DNA of 64,000 nucleotides from Streptomyces sp. NRRL F-5630 (GCF_000719475.1 NZ_JOGO01000008.1:62001-126000), one strand, 5' to 3'. Numbered from the stretch's first letter, positions 53,422 to 62,840 are shown. Notes: generated from the sequence alone by a model not told the origin. Made by a program: numbers and translations.

Positions 53422-54102
53422 TCAGCCCTTCGCCAGTGCCCGCATGCGGTGGATCTCGCTGCTCTGCTGTGCCACCACGTCGTTCGCCATCTCCTCGACC
53501 CGCAGGTTGTTGCCGCCGCCGAGCACCTCGCCCGCCATGTCGATGGCGCCTTCGTGATGCGTCGTCATGAGCCTGAGGAAGAGCCGGTCGAAGTCCTTGC
53601 CGCGCGCCGCCTTCAGCCGGGCGAGCTGCGCCTCGGTCGCCATGCCGGGCATCGTGCCGTGCTCGTGCTCCGGGGTGCGGGTCCCTTTCGGGTCGTACTG
53701 GGCCTGCCAGCCCTTCATCGCGTCGATCTCCGGGCCCTGCGTGTCCGCGATCCGTTCGGCCAGGGCCTTCACCCCGGCCGAGGACGCCCGCGCCGGGGCG
53801 AGCCGGCTCATCTCGATCGCCTGCGCGTGATGCGTCGTCATCATCGCCACATAGCGGAAATCAGCCGTGTTGGGCCGGTCGTCCTCCTTCTTGGCCGATT
53901 CCGCCTCCTGGGGGGAGAGCGTCTTCGCGGGCTCGCCCGGCTTGCCCGGCACGATCACCGAACTCGCCGAGGCCTTCGGCTCCTTGGCCCCGCCATCCGG
54001 CTCCTGACCTCCCCCTCCGCACGCCGCGAGTCCCAGGCACAGGGCGAGCGACAGTACGCCCCACAGGCCCCAACGGACACCAGGAGAACCAGAAGATTCC
54101 AT
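53422..54102 (-). CDS. DUF305 lipoprotein
   Basis: 226 residues from ATG at 54102. Lipobox LAAC with Cys near residue 28. Two DUF305 halves each contain the His pair: DFRYVAMMTTHHAQAIEMSR and DRLFLRLMTTHHEGAIDMAG, with further Met/His stretches (EHEHGTMPGMA). DUF305 proteins are four-helix ferritin-like exported proteins, often linked to copper; function not established. Divergent from the LVIVD gene. Confidence 0.88.
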   Translation of the reverse strand: MESSGSPGVRWGLWGVLSLALCLGLAACGGGGQEPDGGAKEPKASASSVIVPGKPGEPAKTLSPQEAESAKKEDDRPNTADFRYVAMMTTHHAQAIEMSRLAPARASSAGVKALAERIADTQGPEIDAMKGWQAQYDPKGTRTPEHEHGTMPGMATEAQLARLKAARGKDFDRLFLRLMTTHHEGAIDMAGEVLGGGNNLRVEEMANDVVAQQSSEIHRMRALAKG

Positions 54103-54237
54103 GACGATCCTGTTACCCGCTCTTGATATGTGCATGAGGAGCAGGATACTTCGATCAGTTCCCGAACCATTCAACTCCGTTCATCCACCGCTCAGATCAG
54201 GGCGAAGACGGGCGGAGAAGAGGGAGAAGAGGAAGTA

Positions 54238-55725
54238 GTGACCCTGTCCAACCACCCCCACACCCGGCGCAGACGCCTCGGCGTCGGCGCCGCGGCGGCG
54301 GGACTGCTCGCCGCGCTCCTCGCCGTCAGCCCCGCGGCGGCGACGCCGGGACCCGGCGACGAGAGCGCGTCCCGTACGGCGGTCAGTTCCGAAGCCGCCG
54401 CATCGGCCAAGAAGGACGTGGCGTCGGGCGAGGTACCGGGCCAGGACGAGATCGTCCACTCCCGCAACATCGAGCACCTCAGCAACACCCCCAAGGACGC
54501 GCTGGCCGGCACCAACTCCGACCTCGCCTTCCGGGGCAAGTACGCCTTCGCGGGCAACTACGACGGTTTCCGCGTCTTCGACCTGAGCGACCCGAAGAAG
54601 CCGCGCACCGTCACGCAGGTTCTCTGCCCCGGCTCGCAGAACGACATCTCCGTCTCGGGCGACCTGCTCTTCCTGTCCACGGACTCCTCGCGCAGCGACG
54701 ACTCCTGCAACAGCACGACGCAGCCCGCGACCGAGAAGTCCTCGTGGGAGGGCATCAAGGTCTTCGACATCAGCGACGTGCGGCACCCCGAGTACGTCGC
54801 CTCGGTCGAGACCGCCTGCGGCTCGCACACCCATACGCTCGTCCCCGAGCGCAAGGACGTGTACGTGTACGTGTCCTCGTACTCGCCGAGCGCCACGTTC
54901 CCGGACTGCCAGCCGCCGCACGACGGGATCTCCGTCATCAAGGTGCCGCGCAAGGCGCCCCAGCAGGCGAAGGTCATCGACTTCCCGGTCCTCTTCCCGG
55001 ACGGCGGCAACCCGGGCGCTCCCACCAACCCGGGCGTCTCGGCCACGACCGGCTGCCACGACATCACCACGCTGCCCTCCGAGGACCTCGCGGCCGGAGC
55101 CTGCATGGGTGACGGCATCCTCCTCGACATCAAGAACCCGGCGAAGCCGCGCGTGATCGACCGGGTCCAGGACAACAAGAACTTCGCGTTCTGGCACTCC
55201 GCCACCTTCAACCAGAAGGCGAACAAGGTCGTCTTCACCGACGAACTCGGCGGCGGCGGCGCGGCCACCTGCAACGCGCAGGTCGGCCCCGACAAGGGTG
55301 CCGACGGCATCTACGACATCGTCGGCAAGGGCGACAAGCGCAAGCTCGTCTTCCGCTCCTACTACAAGATCCCGCGCCACCAGGCCGACACCGAGAACTG
55401 CGTCGCCCACAACGGCTCGCTCATCCCGGTCAAGGGCAAGGACCTCATGGTCCAGGCGTGGTACCAGGGCGGCGTCTCCGTCTGGGACTTCACCAACTCC
55501 GCCAAGCCGCAGGAGATCGCCTACTTCGAGCGCGGCCCCCTCAGCACGGACCAGCTCGCCTTGGGCGGCTCCTGGTCCGCGTACTACTACAACGGCTACA
55601 TCTACTCGAACGACATCGAGAAGGGCTTCGACGTCCTGAAGATCAGCGACCGCCGCACCGACCCGGCCAAGAGGATCAAGGCCGACGAGCTGAACGTCCA
55701 GACCCAGCCGGACTACTTCGACTGA
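54238..55725 (+). CDS. Secreted LVIVD-repeat beta-propeller protein
   Basis: 495 residues from GTG at 54238, with GAGGAAG upstream. Basic n-region and hydrophobic GAAAAGLLAALLAVSPAAA make a Sec signal, cleavage near ATA. Blades follow: YAFAGNYDGFRVFDLSDPKK, GIKVFDISDVRHPEYVASVE, GVSVWDFTNSAKPQEIAYFE. Cysteines in CPGSQND, SCNSTT, TACGSH suggest disulfides. Role unknown; pairing with DUF305 suggests a shared cell-surface job. Confidence 0.85.
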   Translation: MTLSNHPHTRRRRLGVGAAAAGLLAALLAVSPAAATPGPGDESASRTAVSSEAAASAKKDVASGEVPGQDEIVHSRNIEHLSNTPKDALAGTNSDLAFRGKYAFAGNYDGFRVFDLSDPKKPRTVTQVLCPGSQNDISVSGDLLFLSTDSSRSDDSCNSTTQPATEKSSWEGIKVFDISDVRHPEYVASVETACGSHTHTLVPERKDVYVYVSSYSPSATFPDCQPPHDGISVIKVPRKAPQQAKVIDFPVLFPDGGNPGAPTNPGVSATTGCHDITTLPSEDLAAGACMGDGILLDIKNPAKPRVIDRVQDNKNFAFWHSATFNQKANKVVFTDELGGGGAATCNAQVGPDKGADGIYDIVGKGDKRKLVFRSYYKIPRHQADTENCVAHNGSLIPVKGKDLMVQAWYQGGVSVWDFTNSAKPQEIAYFERGPLSTDQLALGGSWSAYYYNGYIYSNDIEKGFDVLKISDRRTDPAKRIKADELNVQTQPDYFD

Positions 55726-55802
55726 GCCGCTGGGCGTCTGCCCCACCGGTCCCCGCGCGTGCGAAGCCGTCTTCCGCCCGTGCCCGGACCGTGCACCACC
55801 AC

Positions 55803-55836
55803 GACGGGCCACCTTCTCCCGGGGAGGTGGCCCGTC
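55803..55836. terminator. Terminator of the LVIVD gene; rest of 55726-56044 empty
   Basis: GACGGGCCACCT (55803-55814) and AGGTGGCCCGTC (55825-55836) form a perfect 12-bp stem with a 10-base loop, 78 bp after the stop. No gene is supported in the 319-bp gap; the convergent HAD gene ends at 56045. Confidence 0.85.
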
Positions 55837-56044
55837 CCCGCGCCGGGGAGCCGGACGCCGACACGGGCCCCGCTCGCCCGCCCCCGTCGCGACGGACAGC
55901 GCCGTGAGCCGCCGCACGGCCGAGACACCGGCACGTACGGGCTCGCCCGCCGCCGCGAGACCGAGGCACTCGCCCCGCCGACGCGGTCCGCGGCGAGTGG
56001 ACCGGACGACGCGAACGCTGCCCCGCCGAACGGCCGCGCGTCGT

Positions 56045-56758
56045 TCAGGCCGCCGCGTCCACCAGATCCAGTACCGGCCGCAGGCCCGCCGGACGGGACG
56101 TCACCGGGAGGTGCTCGACGAAGTGGACCGCGCAGCCGAGGGCACTCGCGCCGCCGTCCGCCTCGCGGCTGTCGCCCACCATCAGCGTCTCCGGGCCCCG
56201 CGCGCCGAGCACCCCGCACGCCGTCGCGAAGAGCCGCGCGTCGGGCTTCTGCATCCCGTGCTCGAAGGAGAGCGTGTACGCGTCGACGAAGGCGTCGAGG
56301 CCGTGCGCGCGGAAGACGGGGCGTATGTCCCAGCCGACATTGCTCACCACGCCGATCCGGACGCCCCGCGCCCGCAGTCCCGCGAGGACGTCGTGGGCGT
56401 CCGGGTAGGGCCGCCAGCTCTCGGGCCGCATGTGCCGCGCGTACAACTCCTCGTGCAGCGCGTCGTCCGGCAGCGCCACGTGCCGCGACAGCCCCGTGTA
56501 CGCGGCCCGGTGCGCCGCCGCGCTCTCGTCCCGTACGGGCCACAGCTCCGCCGTACGCGCGTCGGGGAACCGCACCGGCGCGCCCGGGGCGCCGCCCGGC
56601 TGGGCCCCCACCCGCTCCAGCGCGGCGGCGAGCTCGACGAGCCGCGCCTCCGGCAGGGCGTGGCCCCTCGCGGCGAGCGCCCCGCGCAGCCACTCCTCGG
56701 CCGGTTCGATGCGCAGCAGCGTCCCTGAGAAGTCGAAAAGGACCGTCTTGATCGTCAT
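56045..56758 (-). CDS. HAD family hydrolase
   Basis: 237 residues from ATG at 56758. Motif I LFDFSGTLL has Ser at the second aspartate position (usually DxD); the first Asp nucleophile is present. Motif II is VVSN, and motif IV is MVGDSREADGGASALG. Small-molecule phosphatase of the HAD-IA class; substrate unknown. The Asp-to-Ser change at DxD suggests low phosphatase activity or another reaction. Confidence 0.82.
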   Translation of the reverse strand: MTIKTVLFDFSGTLLRIEPAEEWLRGALAARGHALPEARLVELAAALERVGAQPGGAPGAPVRFPDARTAELWPVRDESAAAHRAAYTGLSRHVALPDDALHEELYARHMRPESWRPYPDAHDVLAGLRARGVRIGVVSNVGWDIRPVFRAHGLDAFVDAYTLSFEHGMQKPDARLFATACGVLGARGPETLMVGDSREADGGASALGCAVHFVEHLPVTSRPAGLRPVLDLVDAAA

Positions 56759-56790
56759 ACGAAGATCCTCGGGGCGGCTCCGGATCCCGG

Positions 56791-57483
56791 TCAAGACGCC
56801 CCGGCGCCCCGCCGCACCCGTGTCCCGAGCACCACGAGCAGCGCCCCGAGGAGCCAGCCCCCCACCACGTCGCTCGGCCAGTGCACCCCGAGCCACACCC
56901 GCGTCAGCCCCACCCCGACGACGCTCACCACGAGCACCGCGCCCACCGCCCACAGCACCGGACGCGGCGCCCCGTACCCGCGCAGCACCCACCACAGGAG
57001 CCCGCTCACCACCGTCGCGGTCAGCGCGTGGCCCGAGGGGTACGCGGCGAAATGCGCGGAGTCCACGGGGTCCCGCCACACCGGCCGCGGCCGTCCCACC
57101 GCCGCCTTGAGCAACTGCTGGAGCACCGCGCTCACGACGCACACCACCGCGATCCGAACGGCGAGTCCCCGCGCCCCGCGAGCGAGCAGCCACACCACGA
57201 GGAGCGCGGCGAGCAGCCGGAAGGTCCACGGGTCCCACACCCAGTCGCTCAGCACCCGGCACGTGTGCGTCAGCCCTTCGTCCCGCACGGCCCGCCGGTG
57301 CGCGGAACGGGCCACCGAGGAGTCGAGCGAGAGCAGCGGCGGCCACGAGGAGGCCACGAGCCCGAGGAGAAGCGCCGAGAGCCCGCCGAGAACGAGAGCC
57401 GCCGTCCTCCACCGCCCGCTCGCGCTCGTGGGCGTCCCCTGCCCCGGCGGAGTGCGGGGTGTGCCGGTGGTCGCTGGAGGCAT
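56791..57483 (-). CDS. PAP2-family membrane phosphatase
   Basis: 230 residues, about six membrane segments. Catalytic motifs KAAVGRPRP (C1), YPSGHALT (C2) and TRVWLGVHWPSDVV (C3) are complete. Dephosphorylates lipid pyrophosphates or phosphatidate at the outer face. Precedes the HAD gene by 32 bp, so possibly one operon. Confidence 0.9.
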   Translation of the reverse strand: MPPATTGTPRTPPGQGTPTSASGRWRTAALVLGGLSALLLGLVASSWPPLLSLDSSVARSAHRRAVRDEGLTHTCRVLSDWVWDPWTFRLLAALLVVWLLARGARGLAVRIAVVCVVSAVLQQLLKAAVGRPRPVWRDPVDSAHFAAYPSGHALTATVVSGLLWWVLRGYGAPRPVLWAVGAVLVVSVVGVGLTRVWLGVHWPSDVVGGWLLGALLVVLGTRVRRGAGAS

Positions 57484-57581
57484 ACGGGTTCCTCAGGGGC
57501 GGGGGCGGAACAGGGCACGCGCTCCGTGGGGGGAGCACGCGACGCGTACGTCCGCAGAGCCTAAGGCCCGGGCCCGCCGTC

Positions 57582-58517
57582 TCAGCCGAGCACGCGCAGG
57601 GCCGGGACGAGTGCGACGAGCACGGGGACGAGCGGGACGAGCGCACCCGCCGCCGTCCACTGGAGCCTGCGGCCCGCCGTCAGCCGGGGGCGGGCCTCCA
57701 GGAGCCGGTGCACGCGACGCGGCACGTCGGCGTGGGGTGTGGGGGCCGGGCCGAAGACGCCGCGGTCCTCGTTCAGCTCCACGAGCGCGAGGGCCGTGGT
57801 CAGGCGTCCGAAGCGGCGCGAGGCGACGTCGTCGGCCGCGAGCTCGACGAGCCGGTGCATCTCGTCGCGGAACGCGGCGAAGACCGGGACCTGCGGAAAC
57901 CCCCGCGCGAGCGCTCCCGAGCAGTGGAGGAGCCAGTCGTGACGCGCGTGCGCGTGGCCGAGTTCGTGGGCGAGGACCGCGTCGAGCTTGCTGCCCTCCA
58001 GGCGGCGCAGAGCCGCCGTGGTGATCACGAGCTGCGGGGGAGTGCCGGGCAGCCACCACGCCTCGGGCTTCTCGCCCTCCAGTACGCGCAGCCGCTCCTT
58101 GGCGGGCCCCTCGCCCGGGAGCCGCGGGGAGCGCGTCCTGAGCGCGGCGCGCTCGGCGCGCCTGCGCCGCCTGCTCTCGCGGATCTCCCGGCTCAGCATC
58201 GCCGCCGTCCAGGCCCCGCCCGCCGCGAGGACGAGCGCGGTCGCCCCCGCCCAGGGGCCCGCGGTGCCGAGCGCGTACGCGTCGATCACGCCGTGCGGCG
58301 CGGAGGCGAAGAGCTGCCCGCGCACCGCCTTCCAGGCAGCCGCCGCGCTCAGCGCCATCGCGAGGGCGCAGCACATGAGCACACCGCCCACGACGCACTG
58401 CCACAGCCACAGCGCCACGATCGGCTCGCGGTCCGTCCACGGGACACGGGCGATCACGCGGGGAGCGAGCGCAGCGGTGAGCGCGCCGAGCAGGAGCAGG
58501 GCCACCGGGACCATCAT
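57582..58517 (-). CDS. M56 family membrane metallopeptidase
   Basis: 311 residues with N-terminal membrane segments, VLAHELGHAHARHDW (HExxH zinc motif) and ELAADDVASRRFG with the third ligand Glu. Similar to BlaR1/MecR1 peptidase parts without a sensor domain. The BlaI-like regulator that usually sits next to these genes is not seen on either side. Confidence 0.88.
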   Translation of the reverse strand: MMVPVALLLLGALTAALAPRVIARVPWTDREPIVALWLWQCVVGGVLMCCALAMALSAAAAWKAVRGQLFASAPHGVIDAYALGTAGPWAGATALVLAAGGAWTAAMLSREIRESRRRRRAERAALRTRSPRLPGEGPAKERLRVLEGEKPEAWWLPGTPPQLVITTAALRRLEGSKLDAVLAHELGHAHARHDWLLHCSGALARGFPQVPVFAAFRDEMHRLVELAADDVASRRFGRLTTALALVELNEDRGVFGPAPTPHADVPRRVHRLLEARPRLTAGRRLQWTAAGALVPLVPVLVALVPALRVLG

Positions 58518-58680
58518 GCGTCCAGCCTATGGGGGCGGCCGGTACGGAAGATACAGACTTTCATGGCAAGTGACGCACGCCACGGATCATCGCGTGCTGT
58601 TACGGGCCGCGCACGCAGTGTGAGGGCCCCGCGCGTGCCGACCGCGCGGCGGAGCGCGGCGCCACGGCGGGGGAGTGGCC

Positions 58681-59241
58681 TCACACCGCCAGCAGCATCG
58701 CGAGCATCCCCGTCGCCATCGCGAGCCGGCAGGCCCGCACGACCTCGGTGCGGCCCGTCCAGTGCGTGGGCGCCGGGCCCTGCGGCCCGCCCGCAGGGAC
58801 GAGACGCGTGCCGGTGTAGAGGACATAGGCCGTGTAGTAGGCGAGGAGCAGCCCCGTGAGCAGCGGGACCCCGCCGGGCATGTGCCCGCCGCCGTGGCCG
58901 GCGTGCCCCGCCGGGGCGCTCGCCATCGCCCACGCCATGTAGGCCATGGCGAGGGTGCCGACGAGGTGGTGCACGTGGTGCGCCGAGCCCGCGCGCGCCG
59001 CCCACAGTGCCCGCAGCGCGGCGCCCCCGAAGACGACGGCGCAGCAGCTCCAGGCCCACGCCGGTGGCTGGAGCACGGCCGCGGGCACCGCCATGACCGC
59101 CATCGCGAACCCCATGAGCGCTTCCCCGCCCGCCGTGCCGCGCACGCCCTGACCGGGGTCGCGCATCCGCAGCAGGCAGTACGCCGACGTGGCCGCGCTC
59201 AGCGCGACGAGCAGCCAGGCGGCCGGTCCCGGAGCGTGCAC
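58681..59241 (-). CDS. DUF5134-like membrane protein
   Basis: 186 residues from GTG at 59241. Five or six hydrophobic segments (WLLVALSAATSAYCLLRMRD; LMGFAMAVMAVPAAVLQPPA) with a His-rich loop (AHHVHHLVG; GHAGHGGGHMP). Matches the DUF5134 family common in Streptomyces; function unknown. The His-rich loop suggests metal binding but this is inference. Confidence 0.8.
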   Translation of the reverse strand: MHAPGPAAWLLVALSAATSAYCLLRMRDPGQGVRGTAGGEALMGFAMAVMAVPAAVLQPPAWAWSCCAVVFGGAALRALWAARAGSAHHVHHLVGTLAMAYMAWAMASAPAGHAGHGGGHMPGGVPLLTGLLLAYYTAYVLYTGTRLVPAGGPQGPAPTHWTGRTEVVRACRLAMATGMLAMLLAV

Positions 59242-59413
59242 GGCGATCCCCCCGTCGGAGCCTCAAGGGCCGAGAGTCATGACGGAGAGGGTCTGCCCGC
59301 GGCAGGCGGCGCCCAAGGGGTCGCACGGGGGTATGCGGGGGAGTGCGAGGGGGCGCGGGTGGCTGCCCCGGTCCCGGCGGGCGCCCGGACAGCCCGGCCC
59401 CGGGCGCACCGGC

Positions 59414-60352
59414 TCAGAGCGCTCCGGGCATCCGGGGACGGCCGTACGGAACGGCCGAAAGGGGCCCGGTGGGGGCCTGGTCCCCGGTAGTCGGGACGGG
59501 GGCGTGGGTGCGGGCCCCGTCGACCGGGCGGCCGGGGAAGTCGGCCTCCTCCAGGACGCCCACGCACGCGCGATGGACCTGGCGCGCGGTGAGGCGCGGA
59601 TCCTGGACGTCGAGCATGTCGGAGACGACCTCGGCGGCGAGCGAGGCCCGGACGCCGTGCGCGCGCAGCGTGTCGAGCATCCCCGCCACATGGCCGCCGC
59701 CCTCGCCCGGCAGGAGCCGGTGGTGGCGGGCCTCGTAACGCGGGTCGCGCAGCGGGGTGCGCAGCGCGTCGGCGAGCTGGACGGCGATGATCCGCTCGGC
59801 GGGAACGGGCGCCAGGTCGGCGGCGGTCGCGCCGGAGCGCGCCCAGTGCCAGCAGTCGACGAGGACGCCGCCGTTCGTCTCCCCCGCCGCCGCGACGACC
59901 TCCCAGGCCGCGCCGATCGTCCGGATGCCCGCGTAGGGGAGGAATTCGAGCGCCGCCCGCGCCCCGCTCGCGGCGGCCTTGCGGCACACGCCCGCGAAGC
60001 CGGCGGCCAGGTCGTCGAGCGGGCGCGCGGCGAAGACCGTGGCGTGCACGCGTTCGGGGCGGAACAGCGCGACGAGCCGCTCGGCGAGCGCGTCGTCCTC
60101 GCGGGCCCGCCGGCCGGCGCCTCCGCCCCACGCGGTGAGCAGTTCGATCTCCGTCACGCGCAGTCCGCGCGCGTCGAGCAGGTCGGTCATCCGGCGGTCG
60201 GTCCACCCCGCCTCCAGTGCGTCCTTGTACTGCTCCACGGACAGGCCGAGGCCCTGGAAGCCCGCCTCGACGGCAGCCCCCACCCGGGTGCCGAAGGGCA
60301 CGGCGCGAAGCGTCTGGGCACTGAGGGTCAGCTCGTAGGACACGGGACTCAT
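59414..60352 (-). CDS. Sugar phosphate isomerase/epimerase-like TIM barrel
   Basis: 312 residues of the xylose-isomerase-like barrel. Candidate metal ligands: Glu in ALEFLPYAG, Asp/His in GGVLVDCWHWARSG, and Glu in SLAAEVVSDML, with HVHA-like segments weaker. Cytoplasmic. The family also includes inositol and hydroxypyruvate enzymes, so substrate is unknown. No related sugar genes adjoin it. Confidence 0.8.
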   Translation of the reverse strand: MSPVSYELTLSAQTLRAVPFGTRVGAAVEAGFQGLGLSVEQYKDALEAGWTDRRMTDLLDARGLRVTEIELLTAWGGGAGRRAREDDALAERLVALFRPERVHATVFAARPLDDLAAGFAGVCRKAAASGARAALEFLPYAGIRTIGAAWEVVAAAGETNGGVLVDCWHWARSGATAADLAPVPAERIIAVQLADALRTPLRDPRYEARHHRLLPGEGGGHVAGMLDTLRAHGVRASLAAEVVSDMLDVQDPRLTARQVHRACVGVLEEADFPGRPVDGARTHAPVPTTGDQAPTGPLSAVPYGRPRMPGAL

Positions 60353-60501
60353 CCTAACTTCGAGGCGCTCAGCTGGGGAAACCCCGGCCCCGACGGCTGA
60401 AATGCCGCGACGTCGCGCCGCCTTCGCCCCTCCCTCGGGCCGCCGAGGCCGCCGACGACCCGGGGTAAGGCCGCCTGGACTGGCACCCCGTGCCGTAATT
60501 A

Positions 60502-60527
60502 TTTACTGGTAAAACACTTGCTAACCT
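60502..60527 (+). promoter_or_regulatory. Promoter-operator of the FUSC-MarR operon, possibly leaderless
   Basis: TTTACTGGTAAA (60502-60513) is an inverted repeat with arms TTTAC/GTAAA. TAACCT (60522-60527) is a good -10; transcription would start about 60534-60535, at the ATG (60535), so the mRNA may be leaderless. No ribosome binding site is seen before the ATG. Confidence 0.6.
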
Positions 60528-60534
60528 TGTGGGT

Positions 60535-62298
60535 ATGAGTCGTCCCGTCCCCTCCAGCCCCACCGAGAAGCGCCCGACCACGTCGCCCGCCCCCGGACCG
60601 CGCGCCAAGAAGCGCCCCCTCGCCGGTGTCCTCCGCCTCGGCGGGCTCAACGACACGTGGTTCAAGCCCGCCACCGGCGTCGCTTCGGCCGCGGTCATCC
60701 CGCTCTTCACGCTCCTCGCGCTCGGCCGGCTCGACCTCGCCGCCTACACGATGGCCGGCTCCCTGTGCGCCCTCTACGGCCACAACCTCCCGTACGCGCG
60801 CCGCGCCCGCGCCGTCCTGTGGGTCATCCTCGGCATGCTCGCCGGAGTCACCCTCGCGATGGTGACCTCCGCCGCCACGGACTCCATTCCCCTGCTCATC
60901 GCGGTCGGCGCCGCCATGGTGGCCGTCCAGAAGACCCTGTGCGAGAGCACGGGCATCGGCGCCCCAGGCCCCGTGATCTTCGCCTTCGTCAGCTCGGCGA
61001 CCCTCTTCGCACCGCAGACCTTCGCCGCCGTACCGGGACACCTCGCCCTCACCGTCGGCGCCGCCGCGCTCTCCTGGTGCGTCACGATGGCGCCCGCCCT
61101 CCTGCGCCCCACGGGACCCGAGCGCCGTGCCACGGCCCGCGCGCTCGAAGCCGTCGCGGCCTTCCTCGCCACCCCGGCCGGGGACCCCGCGCGCGACCGC
61201 GCCCGCGCCGCGGCGGTCACCGCCGTCCACGCCGGCTGGCAGGCGCTCTACGCGACGGGCCGCCGCACCCCCGTACGCCGCGGCCTCGAACGACTCCTCG
61301 TGCGCGCCGAGACCGCGCTCGCGGCGCCCCACGAGGCGGACGCCGCCCTCCTGAGGGAACAGGCGGGGAGGATACGGGGCACCGGGCCGCTGCCCCGGCC
61401 CACCGACCTCGACGAGGCCGCCCTCCAGGAACTCGCCGGCATCGACATCGAGCGCGCCCGCCGCCCGCGCGCCGCCCACCCCGTCCTGCGCGCCTTCGCC
61501 CCCGGCTCCCCCCTGCTCCCCGTCATGGCCCGCGCCTTCCTCGGCTCGCTCCTCGCCGGGCTCCTCGCCTGGGGACTCGGCAGCGACCGCCCCTACTGGG
61601 CGATCGTCACCGCCGTCGCGATCTTCCAGACGAACGTGACCCTCAGCTGGGCGCGCGCGATCCAGCGCACGGTGGGCAACGTCGTCGGCGTCGGTGTCTT
61701 CGCGCTGATCGCGCCCCTCGCCCACACGACCCCCGCCGCCCTCGTCGCCCTGATCACCGTCCTGGCCTTCGGCGCGGAAGCCCTCATGCCCCGCAACTAC
61801 TGGCTCGGCAGCATCTGCGTGACCCCGATGGCACTCCTGATCGGCGAGTTCGGCGGCAGGCACGGCACGGGCCCGCTCGTCGGCGACCGCGTGCTCGACA
61901 CCGTCGTCGGCGCCGCGGTCGGGCTCGTCGTCGCCGTCCTCGTCACCAACCGCCGCGCGAGTGCCGCGCTGGAACGCTCCCTCGCCGCCGCCGACGCGGT
62001 GCGCGAGGAGACGGAGGCCCTCCTCGCCCGCACGGGAGCGAGCGCCGTCGATCTGGAGCGGGCCCGCCGCCGGCTCGCCGCCACGCTCGTCGCGCTGCGC
62101 GCGGCGGCCGACACGGCGGGCGGCGAGTGGTGGCAGCGCGCGGTGCCCGAACGGCGGGTGCTGGACGCCGAGCGCGCCGGACACCGTACGCTCGCGGCGA
62201 CAGTGACACGGCAGGGCCTGCTCGCCACGCGGCCCGCCCCGAAGGACCCGCGGCCCGTATCCCACGAGCGGTCCCACCAGGAGGACATACCGGTATGA
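60535..62298 (+). CDS. FUSC family membrane transporter
   Basis: 587 residues from ATG at 60535 (a GTG at 60529 is an alternative). Two sets of membrane segments: residues ~40-170 (ASAAVIPLFTLLALGRLDLA) and ~325-455 (AFLGSLLAGLLAWGLGSDRP, then YWAIVTAVAIFQTNVTLSWA), separated by a cytoplasmic helical region. FUSC proteins are linked to efflux of aromatic acids and similar compounds. Followed by a MarR gene with ATGA overlap, its likely repressor. Confidence 0.87.
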   Translation: MSRPVPSSPTEKRPTTSPAPGPRAKKRPLAGVLRLGGLNDTWFKPATGVASAAVIPLFTLLALGRLDLAAYTMAGSLCALYGHNLPYARRARAVLWVILGMLAGVTLAMVTSAATDSIPLLIAVGAAMVAVQKTLCESTGIGAPGPVIFAFVSSATLFAPQTFAAVPGHLALTVGAAALSWCVTMAPALLRPTGPERRATARALEAVAAFLATPAGDPARDRARAAAVTAVHAGWQALYATGRRTPVRRGLERLLVRAETALAAPHEADAALLREQAGRIRGTGPLPRPTDLDEAALQELAGIDIERARRPRAAHPVLRAFAPGSPLLPVMARAFLGSLLAGLLAWGLGSDRPYWAIVTAVAIFQTNVTLSWARAIQRTVGNVVGVGVFALIAPLAHTTPAALVALITVLAFGAEALMPRNYWLGSICVTPMALLIGEFGGRHGTGPLVGDRVLDTVVGAAVGLVVAVLVTNRRASAALERSLAAADAVREETEALLARTGASAVDLERARRRLAATLVALRAAADTAGGEWWQRAVPERRVLDAERAGHRTLAATVTRQGLLATRPAPKDPRPVSHERSHQEDIPV

Positions 62299-62840
62299 CG
62301 ACGGCGAACGACCCGGCCGGAGCCCCCGCGGGGAGCCACCACGACTCGGTGGCCACCGTCGTACGGCAGTGGCGCTCGGTGCACCCCGGCATCGACACCG
62401 CGCCGATGGAGCTGATCGGCCGGGTCAATCGCTGCGCCGCCCTCTTCCAGCAGGCCGAGGACGCGCCACTGCGGCGCGGCGGGCTCAGCCGCGCCGAGTT
62501 CGACGTGCTCGGCGCGCTGCGCCGCACCGGCGGCGAACTGACCCCCGGGGAGCTGGCCCGCGAGACGTACTCCTCGGGCGCCGCCGTCACCAAGCGGCTG
62601 CGCAGGCTCCAGGAGCGCGGGCTCGTCGAGCGCAGGACCGACCCGCACGACCGGCGCGTCAGCAGGCTCACCCTCACCGAGGCGGGCACCGCGCTCGTCG
62701 ACGACCTCCTGCCCGACCAGCTCGCCTTCGAGGCCACCGTCCTCGGCGGACTGCCGCAGGAGGAGCGCGAGCGGCTCGTGGGACTGCTCGGCGAACTCCT
62801 CGGACAGCTCGAAGGGCGCCTCGGCGGGCCGAGGTACTGA
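62295..62840 (+). CDS. MarR-family regulator of the FUSC transporter
   Basis: 181 residues, start overlaps the FUSC stop. Winged helix GGLSRAEFDVLGALRRTGGE, then ARETYSSGAAVTKRLRRLQE as recognition helix and DPHDRRVSRLTLTEAG as wing. Probably represses the operon through the dyad before the FUSC gene. The inducer may be a substrate of the transporter, such as a phenolic acid. Confidence 0.9.
   Translation: MTTANDPAGAPAGSHHDSVATVVRQWRSVHPGIDTAPMELIGRVNRCAALFQQAEDAPLRRGGLSRAEFDVLGALRRTGGELTPGELARETYSSGAAVTKRLRRLQERGLVERRTDPHDRRVSRLTLTEAGTALVDDLLPDQLAFEATVLGGLPQEERERLVGLLGELLGQLEGRLGGPRY

Noticed and set aside
55713..56693. 326-residue minus-strand frame in the 55.7-56.7 kb region
   Set aside because: Arg/Gly/Ala-rich without domain; it overlaps the better supported HAD gene.
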